Counted from the first letter of the stretch, positions 34,723 to 48,060 are shown. The stretch is DNA of 64,000 bases from Paracentrotus lividus (GCA_940671915.1 CALNVZ010000174.1:76843372-76907371); one strand, 5' to 3'. Made by a program: numbers and translations. Notes: generated by a model from the sequence alone, not told the origin.

Positions 34723-34728
34723 AATAAA
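34723..34728 (+). terminator. Candidate poly(A) signal AATAAA
   Basis: AATAAA 585 bp past the stop codon, followed by a T/GT-rich stretch (CATCTTTTGTCTTAGTTGCG). Further AATAAA words at 38242 and 38270 could serve a longer transcript. Confidence 0.45.
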
Positions 34729-37700
34729 CGCATCTTTTGTCTTAGTTGCGTTTGCCAATTTTTGCATAAAGATGAGCTATGTACAATGTTGATCATAATG
34801 GTGTATGAAATTCTAGTACTGCATGTGGTATTAATCTGTGTTTTTAAGACAAGATAACGTGTAAAGGTAGTTGATTGGCTTGTTATATATTCTTTTAATC
34901 TTTATAGTTTGCTGATTTGATGCTTTTCTCCAAAAGTTTGATTTTGACCATATGCAGGATGCTTTATTTTCCAGCATCATGAAGCAAATTATTCAGATAA
35001 ATACATCTGAGTCGCAGAGTAAGTGGATTAGATACGAGGTAGGTATGCGATTAGGTATTTATGAACATATCTATAATTTTCAGAACTGCCTTAGCCTTTG
35101 GAAATACACAGGATGTTTTATAGACATCATGTTACTAATTTATGTTAATATTGGAATCGTAGAGTAATCTGATTTAATGTGCGGTAGATATGCCATTAGA
35201 TATTGTTTAAAAACATATCTATAATTTTTCAAGACTACCTTATTAGTGTAATTTAGTATGGGTGCAGATTTATGATTTCAAGTTTGCAAGCAGAGGAATA
35301 TGCTTTTACTATTCTAGTATTTAAGAGAAATTTAGCCTATTGTGAATGGGGAAAAATATGAGGAATATTTTGAATTTACGGTTGAAGGTAGTCACCGCTT
35401 GTTTTTTCACCTTAATTTGCATATAAACATCAAAGTTTCATAATATTTATGAATTATTGTAATTGTACTGTTTGGTGTAATCATTTATTCTGTATACATG
35501 CATTTTCTATTTAAATGATTCTTTTGTCTGTAGCCCTTGTTTAGTAGATAAAGTTAGATGGTATTTTATAAAGTTAGACTAGATGTAGTTAGTATGTGGG
35601 GCTTCATTTTGTTAATCAGTATTTCAACAACATTTGTAAAATCACCTCAATTTAATTCAAACAGTAAAACATGCGTACATCAAAGTGCCTGTGTATTGTC
35701 TTAGTAACAGTTATTGCATAACTTGTTTTGACTTTTGTATCAGGACAATGTAAATGATCTCAGAGTTCAGCATAATTACCGTTTTGTTGAAAATCTACTG
35801 AAAATTGTTGAAGATGATAAATAAACTGTACAACATTTTGGGCCAGCTCAGTGAAAAAGACAAAGCAGAAAATTAAAAATGATATCATAACGTTGCATAC
35901 AGGTACATGTAGAAGAAAAATTTGGGGCTGCATTTAAGTTTATGAGCAGTTTCTTTGTTTTTTCCCCCCTATTTTGCTCTTGACTGGATCTAAAGCTGCA
36001 TTCTCAACTTATTAGATTGCGATTCTGTACAGTGTCATATACAGAGAGTCTAGCTAACTCTTGGAATGGAAGTTATCAAAAGGGTGCATTTTTATTTGTA
36101 CTGCTTTGTTATGCATATACAGTATTTAAAAAAAAAACAAACAAACAAACAAAACATAAAAAACAAACAAACACAAGGAAAAGTGTCATATTGATACCTC
36201 CTGAATAACAGAGTTAGACTCTCTTTATATGTACCCTCTAGAGTCACCATAAATGGCCATGTAAGTCAGCAATGTGTGAATGCACCTTTAGGAGGACATC
36301 ATGCCTTTCTTTTCAGAAAGGGCCTAAATCATTGTTCATTATTGTGAGAGGTTTTTCTTCTCTAGCAGCAGTAAATCTTTTATGATTAACAGAACTATAT
36401 GATATAAACTTAGGAATATACATATTTCTATCCAGAACGGAGCAGTATTGAATTGTATGATGCAAAGGGGGAAAATATCATGCAATTATGATTTTATCAC
36501 CAAATGGTATTTTAGCAATAAATTACACCCAGGGTCACCATTTATTTTTGTGCCTTGAACTAAAATGCAGTAAAAAGTCAATTGTTGCTTATTCATATTA
36601 TATACTCGCTATTTTCTTTTTGTCGTATTTTATTATATCAACCAAAATCATCAGGTGTGCTATGTATAGTGCCTTTGCCAAAGCCTAAATGGACATCAGA
36701 TAAAAACAATTCTGGAGATCATAGAAATAAATCTTTATTCTGTTCTTTATTTAATGTCATTAGTTTTTTTCAGATTATGTTTCAAATATTATTTCTACTG
36801 ATTGGTAGAATCTTGCCTTTTTTGTTTTACATAGCCAAAATCGGACAACTCAAATTTTTTTGATCAGCCTGTGCATTATATGATTATTTATCATTTGATT
36901 GTATGATACAATTATGTATGTAACACTATATTTTGTATTATGTTGATCCCTTTATTTAATGAATCTAGATAGATTTTTTGATATGTCTCTGACCTGCTAT
37001 AGTCTAGTTTGAAAACATGCTTAACTTGTTCAAAGAATGCATAGCTAGTGCAATTCCACTGTAAAATATATTGCTGCACGACAATGGAATTTAAAATTTA
37101 ACCAGATTGAATTGACAACAGAAGAAAAATTGGTATAAAAAAGCTGTGATTATAAAACTAGCTTTTGGAAGGAATTTATGAAATACTTTACTTACACTTT
37201 ACTCCTGGATTATATAACCCATTCCAACTATCATTTTCTGAAGCGGAGTGACATGAAAAAAAAAGGATAGAACATTATTCTCTTACAGAGACAATTATAT
37301 GTATGTAGCATAACTTCTCAAAACAAGGAGTTACTGATATAATGTTATGTAATAAGGCCTTCTGGTAATCTATTTTGAGTATTATGGGATAAACACATGA
37401 TCCTGAGCAGACACAAATATCACAATGATCCCTGACAATTCTGGAAGTTACAAATAAAATGATTAATTCTCTGAATGGTTACCAGTAACTGTGCCTGGCT
37501 CAGCTTCAGTTCTGATTAAAGTTTATAGTGCAAAATTAAATTCCTCATCTGTGAAATGGAAATATCTTAAGGTGATAAATTTCATGTTGTTTTTGTACAT
37601 TGGAGCAGTGGATGTTGGTTTTAAAATGATGAATCTCCTGGCAGATAAATGCACCTGTCTTTTGATGAGAAAAACAAAAAGAACTATTCAATTAATTGAA

Positions 37701-38269
37701 ATTGGACAATTTTATAGGGGTTTGAAGACTGAAAAGAAAAATTGGCATTTAATGCTGTTTTTTTCCCGTCGCAAGTAGCTTTTGTTACATTCTTCATATT
37801 GTATCTTTGTTTCTTTCTGAGATATCGTCGTGGCAAATTTCAAAATTGTTGATGAAAAACAAAGAAGAGACAAATCTACATTTCTTGTTAATCCATTTGA
37901 AAACAAGAATGCTTGTGACAAAATAAGTGATTTGCATCAAGCAACAAGCCAGTCTGATTGACCAAATTATTCTCAGAATGTCTCCCCTTGATTCTCTGAA
38001 ACGCTTTTAGTTCTATTTCATGTTGACAAATTAGGTAGGCAGGGTTAACACAAATGAGGCATACTGTATTGAAATGTACAGTGCATATTTGTCTGTAAAT
38101 TTGCAATAACGCAGCAATGGAAGTGTACTTCGCTAATTACAAGCCTTATAGTCATTCTTTATGCGTATAATGTATAACCAGTTACAATTGCACAATTATT
38201 ATGGTAAAGATTAAATGAAAACATGAAATTTCTTTTGAGCTAATAAAAGTACCTTGTATGTATACCCAC

Positions 38270-38275
38270 AATAAA
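38270..38275 (+). terminator. Candidate distal poly(A) signal AATAAA
   Basis: AATAAA at the end of the repeat-poor 34.1-38.3 kb region, with a second at 38242 and GT-rich sequence 20-40 bp downstream (GGTTGCTTCTGGTTGTTG). Repeats begin just after it. Confidence 0.35.
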
Positions 38276-38327
38276 ATGAATGTTATTCAATTAATGGTTG
38301 CTTCTGGTTGTTGTTTTTTTTAACATG

Positions 38328-38426
38328 TACACAGTGGAGGATTCCGGCTGGGGCTTTGTATCATTGAAGACACGGACGCCACCCCCCCCCCCACCCTCCA
38401 ATCGGGCCTGTATCTGCCACTGTGTA
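38328..38426. mobile_element. Very short foldback element, CACAGTGG ends
   Basis: ACACAGTGGAGGATTCCGGC and GGGCCTGTATCTGCCACTGTG are inverted ends about 100 bp apart around a C-run. A one-ended relative lies at 18304-18330 (GCAGTGGCAGATCCAGC). Confidence 0.6.
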
Positions 38427-38772
38427 CGTGTATTTCACATTTTTGTATGTTTACATAGTTTGCACTTCCAGTTCCTATCAGTTCACAGGATAAATAAGTT
38501 GGAATTCAGATGATTTGAGAGTAAAATTCAACAAGTACAACACCGAAAATTTTTATCAAAATCGGATAAAGAATAGAGAAGGCATGATTGTTTTTTTTTT
38601 ATAAAACATTTTCCATGAGTTTGACAAAACAGTTCTGTGCATAGTTTCATGCACATTCAATGAGCTAGCTGATGATGTCATTGATCCACGTTTTTTTTTT
38701 TTTTTTTTAAATATGAAATCTGATTTATTTCATTTTTTATACATGTGTATAAAAAATATATTCCCCTTATAA

Positions 38773-39402
38773 AGTGCGTCCCAAAAAGAACTACACACTT
38801 TTTAAATGGATGCCAAATTAAAAATATATGATTCTAGGAGACGAAATTTACATATATATGGAAAGCTCATTATCCCAACTTTCATATGACACCAAAAAGT
38901 TTGAAAAAAAATTCATGCATGGATGAGTAGTGCTCACCTTTGTAAAGGGTATGGAAATTAATGTGCGTAGGAATGTGCCTTGCAACCTAGCTACTACCAT
39001 AAACATACCACTAAAGGACCTCACTGAAGTACTTGGGAAGTTACAATGTTACAATAGGAAATACATATTCCTGTTCACTCATGCATGAAAAGGTAATCCC
39101 AAAACCAAAAATGTCACTCCGATAAATCATCACAATGGATCACTAATTCTTCAGATCATCTTCAATTCCTTAGGCTAAAAATGACTTTCCTTTCACAAAT
39201 AGGTATGCCCATCCCTGAGCAGCCTCATTTCCATACCCTTTACAAAAGTGAACACTGCTCCTCCATGCATGAATGATTTTCGGACGTTTTTGTGGCATGT
39301 GACAGTTGGGATAATAAGCTTTCAGATATGTAAATTTCTTCACCTAGAATCCTGTATTTTTAATTTGGCAGCCATTTCAAAAGTGTATACAGTGTGTCTC
39401 AC
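38773..39402. mobile_element. Foldback element with ~185-bp TIRs
   Basis: The left arm (GATGCCAAATTAAAAATA, GATTCTAGGAGACGAAATTT, AAAGCTCATTATCCCAACTT, TTTGTAAAGGGTATGGAAAT) is repeated in reverse complement at 39218-39402. The centre is about 260 bp. No ORF. Confidence 0.85.
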
Positions 39403-40345
39403 AAAAAAATGCTAATGGCACTCTAGATGGGTATAATATTGAAATTACAACATTTTTTTGTACAGTGTGTCCCACAGAAAATGCTAATGACACTTTAGAT
39501 GGGTATAATATTAAAATTACAATATTATATTATTTATATCTCTACAACCGTAAACTACAATTCATTTTCTACCACTGGATGAAATTTTATGTGATATGAT
39601 CCAATAATCACAAAGAAATGAGCAATTTTTCATCACACATCAAGAAACCTCTCCATCCAAGTTTTGTATTAAGTAGTGCCGGGTATATGGAATAAAAGAA
39701 AGCCAAGTTTGATCACTAATAACATGCGGGTATTCTGGGGGGGGGGCTTTACGGGCCCGGGCCCGGGCCCCCGGGTGGGCGCCTGAAAGAGGCGCCAAAT
39801 CACCTCAAAGGGGCGCCAAATTACCTTTAGGGGGGCGCCGAATCGAGGAAACCCCCCCCCCCCCTCAAAAAAAAAAAAAAAAAACGTAAAAATATATCAG
39901 GATTTGACTTAGTCACATCTTAAGCCTACTCCTACAACTGATATATGATGTTATGGTTGGCAAAGGCCGAATTTTTTTTTTCAACACCTACCTACTCCCC
40001 CCTCCCCCCCCCCCCCCCCCCCCGCTTAACGCTCCGCCAGCATGACGTGAAAAAATTGAGTGTACCTTTTGGCTCGCCCGGTGTAACGGGGGTGCCAAAT
40101 CCTGGATACGCGCCTGAATAATTTGACAAATATTTTAATATTATACCTATCTAAAGTTGCCATTAGCATTTTTTGTGGGACACAAGCACTGTATATAACT
40201 TTACACCCGTAAACTACAATTCATTTTGTACATTTGGATGAAATTTTATATGATATGGTAATCCAATAATAATAATCCAATAATCACAAAGATCAAAGAT
40301 ATGGGTAATTTTTCATTACACATCCGGAAACCTCTCTATCCAAGT
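39395..40345. repeat. Mixed direct and inverted repeat interrupted by a GC-rich insert
   Basis: AAATGCTAATGRCAC...GATGGGTATAATATT occurs twice (39408 and 39479) and in inverted form at 40140-40180. The adjoining CCGTAAACTACAATTCATTTT block occurs directly at 39547 and 40207. The two direct blocks are parted by a GC-rich insert (about 39725-40110), so this looks like nested insertion of one repeat in another. Confidence 0.6.
39725..40110. repeat. GC-rich insert with homopolymers and palindrome
   Basis: Contains GGGCCCGGGCCCGGGCCC (39750-39767), repeated GGGGCGCC units, and C-, A- and G-runs, ending near CCTGGATACGCGCCTGA. It contrasts sharply with the AT-rich surroundings. Confidence 0.55.
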
Positions 40346-40532
40346 AAATATATATATATATATATCATAATGATCATTGTAAATATTTCTCCTGAGGAAG
40401 ACGGAGGCAATACCGTCAAAAATTTGAGACAAATCTAATAAAAATTGGCGAAAATGCATTACTACATTTTGTTTTTTGTTTGATTCACATGCCAATACGT
40501 GAAAATCTATGATATATATATATATATATATC
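40344..40532. repeat. Segment bounded by two (TA)n tracts
   Basis: (TA)n at about 40346-40364 and 40511-40530 frame 150 bp with CCTGAGGAAGACGG. Possibly a small element inserted in, or generating, TA repeats. Confidence 0.4.
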
Positions 40533-41263
40533 AAAATTTTGTTATTTTTCACCCGATCTTGATATGAAATTTTTAGTGTTGTACTTATTAATTTTACTCT
40601 ACACTTCAATTCATCTGAATTTCAGTCTGGAGTCCTCCTTTAAAGTTTATGTTACATTACTTGCGAATCGCTCTCCTAGTTGCAGCATTTTTTTTTTTTT
40701 TATTATTATTTTTTTTAATGAAAACATGCAGGGGAGCAGCTCGTAAAAGGCTTCCTCAAATTAGAACGTTGACTATTCATAACTTCGTTGTCCTTAATTG
40801 ATCTCTTTCTTTCATTTTTCTGTTGTCATTATTTCAACCAAATAAATTCCAGGATAGACTTTCCCCCTTCATGTTATTTTGGAGCTATCGAATTAGCTAT
40901 TGGCCAATTCGATTTATGATGAATACATCCATCGTGGATAATTCATGGTGTCCTAGACCTTATGATTCACATGTAGGTTTCTATTCATTATATTTACTCT
41001 AATTGAAAATGCATAACATAGAATTGTAAGCATCTAGAAGAGAACAGTGTATTAAACGAGAAAGCTTTATAAAACGCCGGATGTGTGTGCATGTAGTGGG
41101 GGATCGAGTGTTCTCATGAGGTACATTTCATCATGATCTGTGTAATGAAGTCCACAGTGGATCGCACCCCCCCCCAAAAAAAAAAAAAAAAAAAAAAAAA
41201 ACAGAAAAAAAAAAGGATAAAGAATAAAATTTAAAAAAATACACATTTAAATATCAAAGCACA

Positions 41264-42145
41264 TTAAAGGGATTAAGTAGCTTTCAAAAACAAGAGCAAT
41301 TATACCAAGATTAATAAAATTATATTGCTCCAACAGTAAAAACAAACTACTGAAAGTTTCAGATCAAATGGAAGTCATTTACTACCTTAAAACAGTGTAA
41401 CAAACAATGCCCAGCATACAACCGAACACCAGTATCCTCATGCTGAGAGCTCATCAGGCCGCTAGAGACGGGGACTTTACAACAGGAAATGGGTGTGTGG
41501 AAAAGCACATGGTTTTATAAACCATCCGGTGTTGGTTTAACAAATTTTGAGTATGAAATCATTGATATCTCGAAGGTAAAGCAAGCAATTAGCTTGCAAT
41601 TTTGCAGAGATACCAGACTGACCTAAGTGTTCATAATTATGTTGGCAAAATAAGCTAAATCGAATAAATGTGATTTGAATATCATTCAATGTTACTGCAT
41701 CCCTTTAAAGGGATTAAGTAGCTTTCAAAAACAAGAGCAATTATATCAAGATTAATAAAATTATATTGTTCCAACAGTAAAAACAAACTACTGAAAGTTT
41801 CAGATCAAATGAAAATCATTTACTACCTTAAAACAGTGTAAAAAACAATGCCAAGCATACAGTCGAATACCAGTACCCTCTGCTGATAGCCCACAGGCCG
41901 CTAGAGACGGGGACTTTACAACAGGAAATGGGTGTGTGGAAAAGCACATGGTTTTATAAACCATCCGGTGTTGGTTTATAAATTTGAGTATGAAATCATT
42001 GATATCTCGAAGGTAAAGCCAAGCAATTAGCTTGCAATTGTGAAGGGATACCAGACTGACCCGAAGTTTATAATTATGTTGGCAAAATAAGCTAAATCGA
42101 ATAAATGTGATTTGAATATCATTCAATGTTACTGCATCCCTTTAA
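41264..42145 (+). repeat. Tandem dimer of a ~440-bp TTAAAGGG-ended element
   Basis: TTAAAGGGATTAAGTAGCTT starts at 41264 and 41705. Each copy ends GTTACTGCATCCCTTTAA, so CCCTTTAAAGGG forms the junctions and the ends are short inverted repeats. The copies are about 95% alike by eye. Confidence 0.85.
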
Positions 42146-42400
42146 AGGGGAAGTTCACCCTGGGTTTAAATTGGTTTCAGAATATGCAGAAAAATAAAAG
42201 AAAAATATGAGTGAAGGTTTGGAGAAAATCGACCAAAAAATAATGAAGTTATCAATATTAAAACTTTTGATTATGTGACGTGGGTGTGGGTTGTGCCGAA
42301 TTACCTCAACAAATATACAAGGCTTGCATAATAAAAATAAGAAATTAAACAAACATGCCTTACCAGAAGGGTTTATGTGCCAACTTTTCATTTCCTCTAA
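42141..42400 (+). mobile_element. Half copy of the GTTCACCCTGG MITE family
   Basis: AAAGGGGAAGTTCACCCTGG and ATTGGTTTCAGAATATGCAG match the ends of the element at 55197-55634. The opposite end is not evident, so it is one-ended or truncated. Confidence 0.55.
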
Positions 42401-42719
42401 GCGAGCGAGAAGCGCGAGCTAAAAAAAAATGCAATCTAGGGGCCTGAGCCCGATTTCGTATCCACAAAGGGGTTATTCTGCAAAATATACCGAGAGCTGC
42501 ATAGGCCTACACCTCTAATACACCTCTGAAATATTATATTAAAAATACAATTATAAGTATGTATACAATTAAAATAAACATATAGGGTAAATAGACTAAT
42601 AGAAATAGTGCTCTAGGAAGAAAAACAAAATAATTTCCCTGGAAATAATAAAATAAGTATAGGCCTAGGCCTAAATAATAAATAAATATATAATAGATAT
42701 AGAAATAATTGATCTAGAT

Positions 42720-42880
42720 ATAATAATGATAATAATAATAATAATAATTATAATATACATATCACTCGTGAAAAGTGGGGGGGGGATGATTGTACGTGCC
42801 ATCCCCCCACCTTTTGAGTTGGGGGGGGGGGAGGGAATGCATCCCCCCATCTCCCCCCCCCCCGCCGTCTACGCCCCTGT
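42720..42880 (+). repeat. (AAT)n followed by G/C homopolymer region
   Basis: AATAATAATA tract at 42722-42750, then G- and C-runs to 42863, ending in GCCGTCTACGCCCCTG. Confidence 0.85.
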
Positions 42881-44440
42881 ACATACATACATACACATAC
42901 TCTGTAAAAGGAAGGATCAAACCATGATTACTGGTTTAAAAAAAGAAAAAAAAAAGAATAGTTATGATACTCCCGGAATGGCGTGACCATTGATTGTTTT
43001 TTTCATTGTTTTTAAACAGTGTATTTGCTACTCAATGAAATCCGTTTAGAAGGAAAAACAACCAATTAATCACCCCCTCCCCCGAGAGAAGGAAAGAGAG
43101 AGAGAGGGATATGGGGCGCACACTGAGAGAAAGGGCAAATGCAAGCACCGTGATTTATACCCCGAATAGACTCCCACTAAATTCCCCTAGATTTTTTCTC
43201 TTTTATTAATTTGAATGCGAATGCAACATAGTGATTTTTTTTTCCTTCTAGAGTCGAGTTGAAAGTCACAATTTAAAGCTTTTAATTTGATAAGCCCAAT
43301 ACCAGTATGCCTGCATATTAAACAATGCATTACAACAACGCTTCCAACTCTCACAATTATAGCTATATTTTATATGGTTATTTTAAAAGACATCAAAATT
43401 TAATATTTTTTCTTTAATTGATAATATTCGATGCAGCCCCAATATTTTGCTGGTTACGCAATTGTCTCCTCAAACAATTGACTTTTTTTTGTGGGAACAT
43501 CTATCAAGGAAAACGGTTATCAACTTTCTGTGGGCTGCCCCCACATAGCTAGATCATCGTCAACATTCTAGCCTCGCAAGCTAAGTAAATTATCGAACAT
43601 ACCATCACGATCCATGACCATGAACCACACCATAAACAGTCGATGTTTGTTTTTTCCTTCTTTTTCTAAGGGTTTGTAGACCTATATACGGTATGGGAGT
43701 GGCACGTGTCTTGATGCAAAGCCTAGCAATATAGGCCTCTATTAAAATGGAATTCCAATCATTGACATCATTAATGTCATTGTTCTAGATATGGGAATAG
43801 ATTGGACACTTCAATTAAAATATTGAGCTTTCTTCCAGACTCGGCTGATGATACGCATGTTCGCCTGTTCTATAGAGAAATCCATTACTATAAATAGTCG
43901 AAAAGAAAGCCTCGCATAACAATAATATTAGATAATTTAATCATTAAAAGAAGAATGAAACAAGATCTAGAGTGGGAGCAGAAACGCCATCATCACCCTT
44001 CACCGCCCCACCCCCTTCTCGCCCTCTCCACGCCCACTCCAACGCACTCCCGTGTGTTCAATTTCCCCCGCCTGATTTAGCCCACGTGCCCAGACGGATC
44101 AAATAACACGCACACATGCAGCGGCCCCTCCCCAATTTTTGTTTGTAAATAAAACGGCTTTGTGTGTGAATAATTCTATCCAGGGATACTTTGACCTCTT
44201 CTCGTATATAGGTCAGTAAATGGGTTCTTCCATTCAATCTTTAGGGTTAGCTATAATGTCTCTTGTTTGCGAAATCATAAATATCTAATGAATTTCACAT
44301 ATCAAAGCAAGATAATGATATTTTAAAATACTTCAATCATAGTTTTGGTACTAAAATCTTATCGCATACAACCAAAATGTCACAGGATATTTATTCTTCA
44401 GATACATTTTTCCTAAATCAAATAAAAGAACCCAGATGTT
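42881..44440. other. Non-coding stretch, no gene seen
   Basis: AT-rich with scattered A- and T-runs and a short GAGAGA tract at 43085-43107. No ORF, splice-framed exon or clear repeat was recognised. Confidence 0.5.
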
Positions 44441-44800
44441 CCGCCATTTTTGTTGTCATCGGGTCACGAGCAAATCGCAAGCGCATGCTACGTGCAATAT
44501 GGGCAAATTGCACGGAGCGTACTGAGTGAAATTGTTTTCTGGTTTGAAATGCCTTCGTTTGTCGGGATATTACCGACTAGTATGGCGCCGTAGGATCAAA
44601 TTTCGACTCATTTGTATAGACCGAAATATATTTTCTGCCGAAAGAGTCACTTTTCGAGAGAAGAATATTGCATTCGAAGAAGATAGGAGGCCGTAAAGTT
44701 TCAAGTTTCATGTCTGTTTTTTTTTTAATGTTACGAAGTTCAGCTCAGCTTCAGATTTATTTGATGAGGAGCATATTCACGTCACTGTCAAGTAAATACA
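44441..44800 (+). promoter_or_regulatory. Possible CpG-richer promoter-like patch
   Basis: CpG density rises in AT-rich surroundings. It includes TTCCGCCATTTTTGTTGTC (a YY1-like GCCATTTT word), GTATGGCGCCGTAGG and several CGAA words. No transcript-start signature can be fixed from sequence. Confidence 0.2.
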
Positions 44801-45180
44801 CTGATAAATCAAAGGTCAGTCATTAATTCATGATTTGATATTTAATGATAGACAAGGTGCTACTATGATAATTAAACTAGTAACAAAAACAGTAGACAAC
44901 AATCATCATGAGTCTAGATCTATGATTCATGAAAATAAGCTTTTTTGACTTGTCATGTGTGTGAATGTGAGAATGTCACTAATGTCAGTCTTTTCCCAAA
45001 TAAAAAGTTTCAAGTTGAGTTAACTATCTTAAGTTTCACGTAAAATTTATTAGATCCAATTTACAGTAGGTCTATTGCTTTTGTACCATATTTTGCTATA
45101 TTTTCTGAAGATTGTTTTGTTACGAAAATACAGTTTAGCATCCCCCCGCGAAAAAGGGATAGAGCTTGAACTGGAAGCCT

Positions 45181-46451
45181 GGGGGGCGTTTCACGAAACC
45201 GTCATAAGTCTAACTTCTTGACTAAATCGGAGATAGTGAACAACTTGTCCACAGGCGGGTTCCACGAAGCGCCCTCTCTGACAAGATCGTGGACAACAAG
45301 CTGACTAAATACTTTATGACAGCTCCGGACCTGTCATATCTTTGGAGAGCGCTGATACGTCAATCAAACGCAATTTATGGCAAGCGATCGGTTTGGGCGA
45401 ATTGCATTTGCCGCGACAATCTCGATTTTCTCATTTTTGTTCATACAAAATGTGGCAACCTCAGGATTTTGGTCTAAATCTAGAAAATAAATGGTTGTTA
45501 ACAATTAAGTGATTTTTATATCCAATAAAGTCGTGTGCCTAGTGGTTAGAGCATTGACCATGATTGCAAGGTTGTGAGTTCAAATCCAGCTTGGCCATTA
45601 TCTCACTTAATTTAAAAAGGCCCAAGATAATTTCTGTTGTCTATATGAGGTCAGCCACTATGACTGACTAACTTGACAATAAAATGGCTTCTTATGTAAT
45701 GGTTATATATCAGCTTGGTGTTGATGCAGCAGAAAGCTGCTTTACCAAGTTCCTACGGGAGTTACTTTAACAGAAACGAAACAGAAAGAAATAATATCTC
45801 GTAATATATCCAATCAAGAAATAATATGAATAAATTGCAAAAGCATTATTCAGCTTACCATAAAGCTAAATAAAGAGACCCGCAGAGACTACGTTGGTAG
45901 TTAAAATCGATCTATAGTCCCAAATTAATAATTTGAATAAATTTCTTTTTAAATTACAATGCACTATTAATTCTTTTGTGGATAAACAGAAAATTTAGGA
46001 AAAAACCTCAATCTAGCTCCTTTTCAGCTAGCGTACTTTTATAGTCTGATTTACGAAACTATGAAATAGCGCATCCGGAGGGTACCCATCTCATGTTCTG
46101 ACGTGGTCTTATTAATTTCATGATTGACACCTCTGTAATATATGAGTAAAACATTTGTGCGTTTTAATTCTATTATATAAATTATACATCATTTATGAGC
46201 TTTTCATACTGTTATTGACCGATTTTATCACTTCAATTTCGTATATATTGAAAATTTTGCTAAACCACAATGTTACAATATCAGCGAAAACCGTGATTAA
46301 GGCTATTGCTCGATGACATCATCTCCGATAATATCGATATACAAATGTCTACTTGGAAGAGTGTTAACCGACTTAGTAAGATTGGAGCTAACTACGTGGT
46401 TGGTGGATAAAGATATGACTAACTTGTCCATGGTTTCGTGAAACGCCCCCC
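45181..46451. mobile_element. TIR element with perfect 20-bp ends, carrying a nested SINE
   Basis: GGGGGGCGTTTCACGAAACC at 45181-45200 is perfectly inverted at 46432-46451. Similar CACGAAGCGCCC and AACTTGTCC words recur just inside. No transposase ORF. The SINE at 45531-45804 is inserted within it, which makes this element the older of the two. Confidence 0.7.
45531..45804 (+). mobile_element. tRNA-derived SINE with target-site duplication
   Basis: The head has a box A-like GTGCCTAGTGGTTAGAGC (45535-45552) and, about 40 bp on, a box B-like GAGTTCAAATCC (45577-45588): the internal Pol III promoter arrangement of tRNA-derived SINEs. The body has a CAGCTTGGTGTTGATGCAGC region and an A-rich end. 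TATATCCAATAAAG (45517-45530) and TATATCCAATCAAG (45805-45818) form a 14-bp target duplication with one mismatch, fixing both ends. Confidence 0.85.
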
Positions 46452-46499
46452 TGACTGCTATGCTGAGACTACAGCACTCTTCCAGAACCTTGGGTAAGG

Positions 46500-48060
46500 T
46501 AAAGGTAAAGGTTGACGGCGACGGACATGAAGGGATAGGGATGATGGCGAATCCCACGCACTAGGGTAGGGTGCAGGGTGGTAGGGTAGGATGTAGACCA
46601 CTTACACTTATGCATGGTCAATTCATAATTGACCTTGCACTGGGAAGTACCTTATTGCAGCAGTTTTCTTCCAATGGAAAGTCAATGCAGAGAAGTGTCT
46701 TGAGCAGCTTTTGCCAAGTCAAGGTGGCATATCCAAAAAAGGGTCTAAAAAATCTACTAAACAAAATTAAAAATATCTAGATCTAATGGAAGAATTATAT
46801 TGTAGTGAGACTAGATCTATAGATTATCTTAATTTATTTTGAGGTAGGTTTAAAGCTGGTTTCGCTAATTATTATTGAGAAGTTTCCTCAGCAACCAAGA
46901 GGGCGACAGACAGCCATTTTTCAGTACTAACTGATGTTGGTTTGCAGCTGTATGTGGATGTAGACTGACCAGTCCCCATCGCGAAGCGACGGGAACTGAC
47001 TGATGATTAGTTGTGGGGCTGGTGTTGGAGAATCCGTTAACAAGGCTCACACGTTGTTGTAATTAGGATAAGTTCTCATTTATTCAGTAGCAATCAGCAT
47101 GTATCCTGTATACAGTAGTATATTCATTCAACAACCGTGTATGATTTCCTGTAAAGTAAACAAAAGATAGAGAAAATATCATAAGTCTCAATTTCTTGTA
47201 AGAACAAATAATTTGCAAGAAGTTATTCTGCTAATGAAACATTCTCTTCAAGGTATTCATTAACTTCACTTTTTTCAGGTCTTTTCACAACTAAAGATGC
47301 TATCACAAATGCTTTAGATAATTAAGACAGCAATGTAACGTTGTCTTATCAATTGTATATGTAAAACTCAAAGTTACTGAATAATAAAGGTATGAAAGAA
47401 TTTGCAATTTTCAATGTCTGGTCTGTACTTGAGTAATCTACGAAGTTTAGTTACCCTTAATAATAAATCCCTTTTAGAATATTGTTAAGGTCAAAATCAA
47501 CAAACCTAAAGGCATAAATTCTGCAGAAACTCTTTGCGTAATTTGCAACATCTAAATAACATACAAAAGACTTTTTCAAAGCCTAAGACACGGATGAATC
47601 ACCCGAGATTCTTCTAAATATCCCTCCGCGTAATACTTGATCGGCTGTTACTTTCCAGCCCTTTAACATCCCAAACAACAACACAATAAAATAGTTCCTT
47701 TCCATTAAGCACTTTAACTCTAAATCCATCGTTTTAAGCCTAGAATCCACACACAACAATCTCTGCATTAAGTGCTCTTTTGAAGAAAACATGTAGGAAT
47801 TAGAATCATGAGCAGAAATAAAGGTTTGTTATGTTCGCAAAGATAAACAACAAGTTTTGTATCCGACAAATGAACTAGCCTACAGTCTACATAGTACACG
47901 CGAGCGCGACTTTTGAATCGCGGTCACAAGAGAAAATGATCTCTAATTTGACTTTAGGAAGATAATAGCCAAAAAGAAATGTCCTAAAACATTTTGTATT
48001 AAATTCCTCATAAACTAATGGTGAAATAATGATAATACTCACTCTTTGAATGACACAATT
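46500..48060. other. Non-coding stretch, no gene seen
   Basis: Mixed AT-rich DNA. A hairpin CCCCATCGC-GAA-GCGACGGG lies near 46975-46995, and a CpG-rich CGCGAGCGCGACTTTTGAATCG patch near 47898. No coding frame could be supported. Confidence 0.45.

Larger units (their letters stand above)
34139..38290 (+). other. Probable 3' UTR and downstream flank of the CBM48 gene
   Basis: AT-rich and unusually free of dispersed repeats compared with the rest of the window. That fits a long 3' UTR, although no continuous evidence proves it. Short T- and A-rich tracts lie at 34261-34365. Nothing coding was recognised. Confidence 0.45.
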
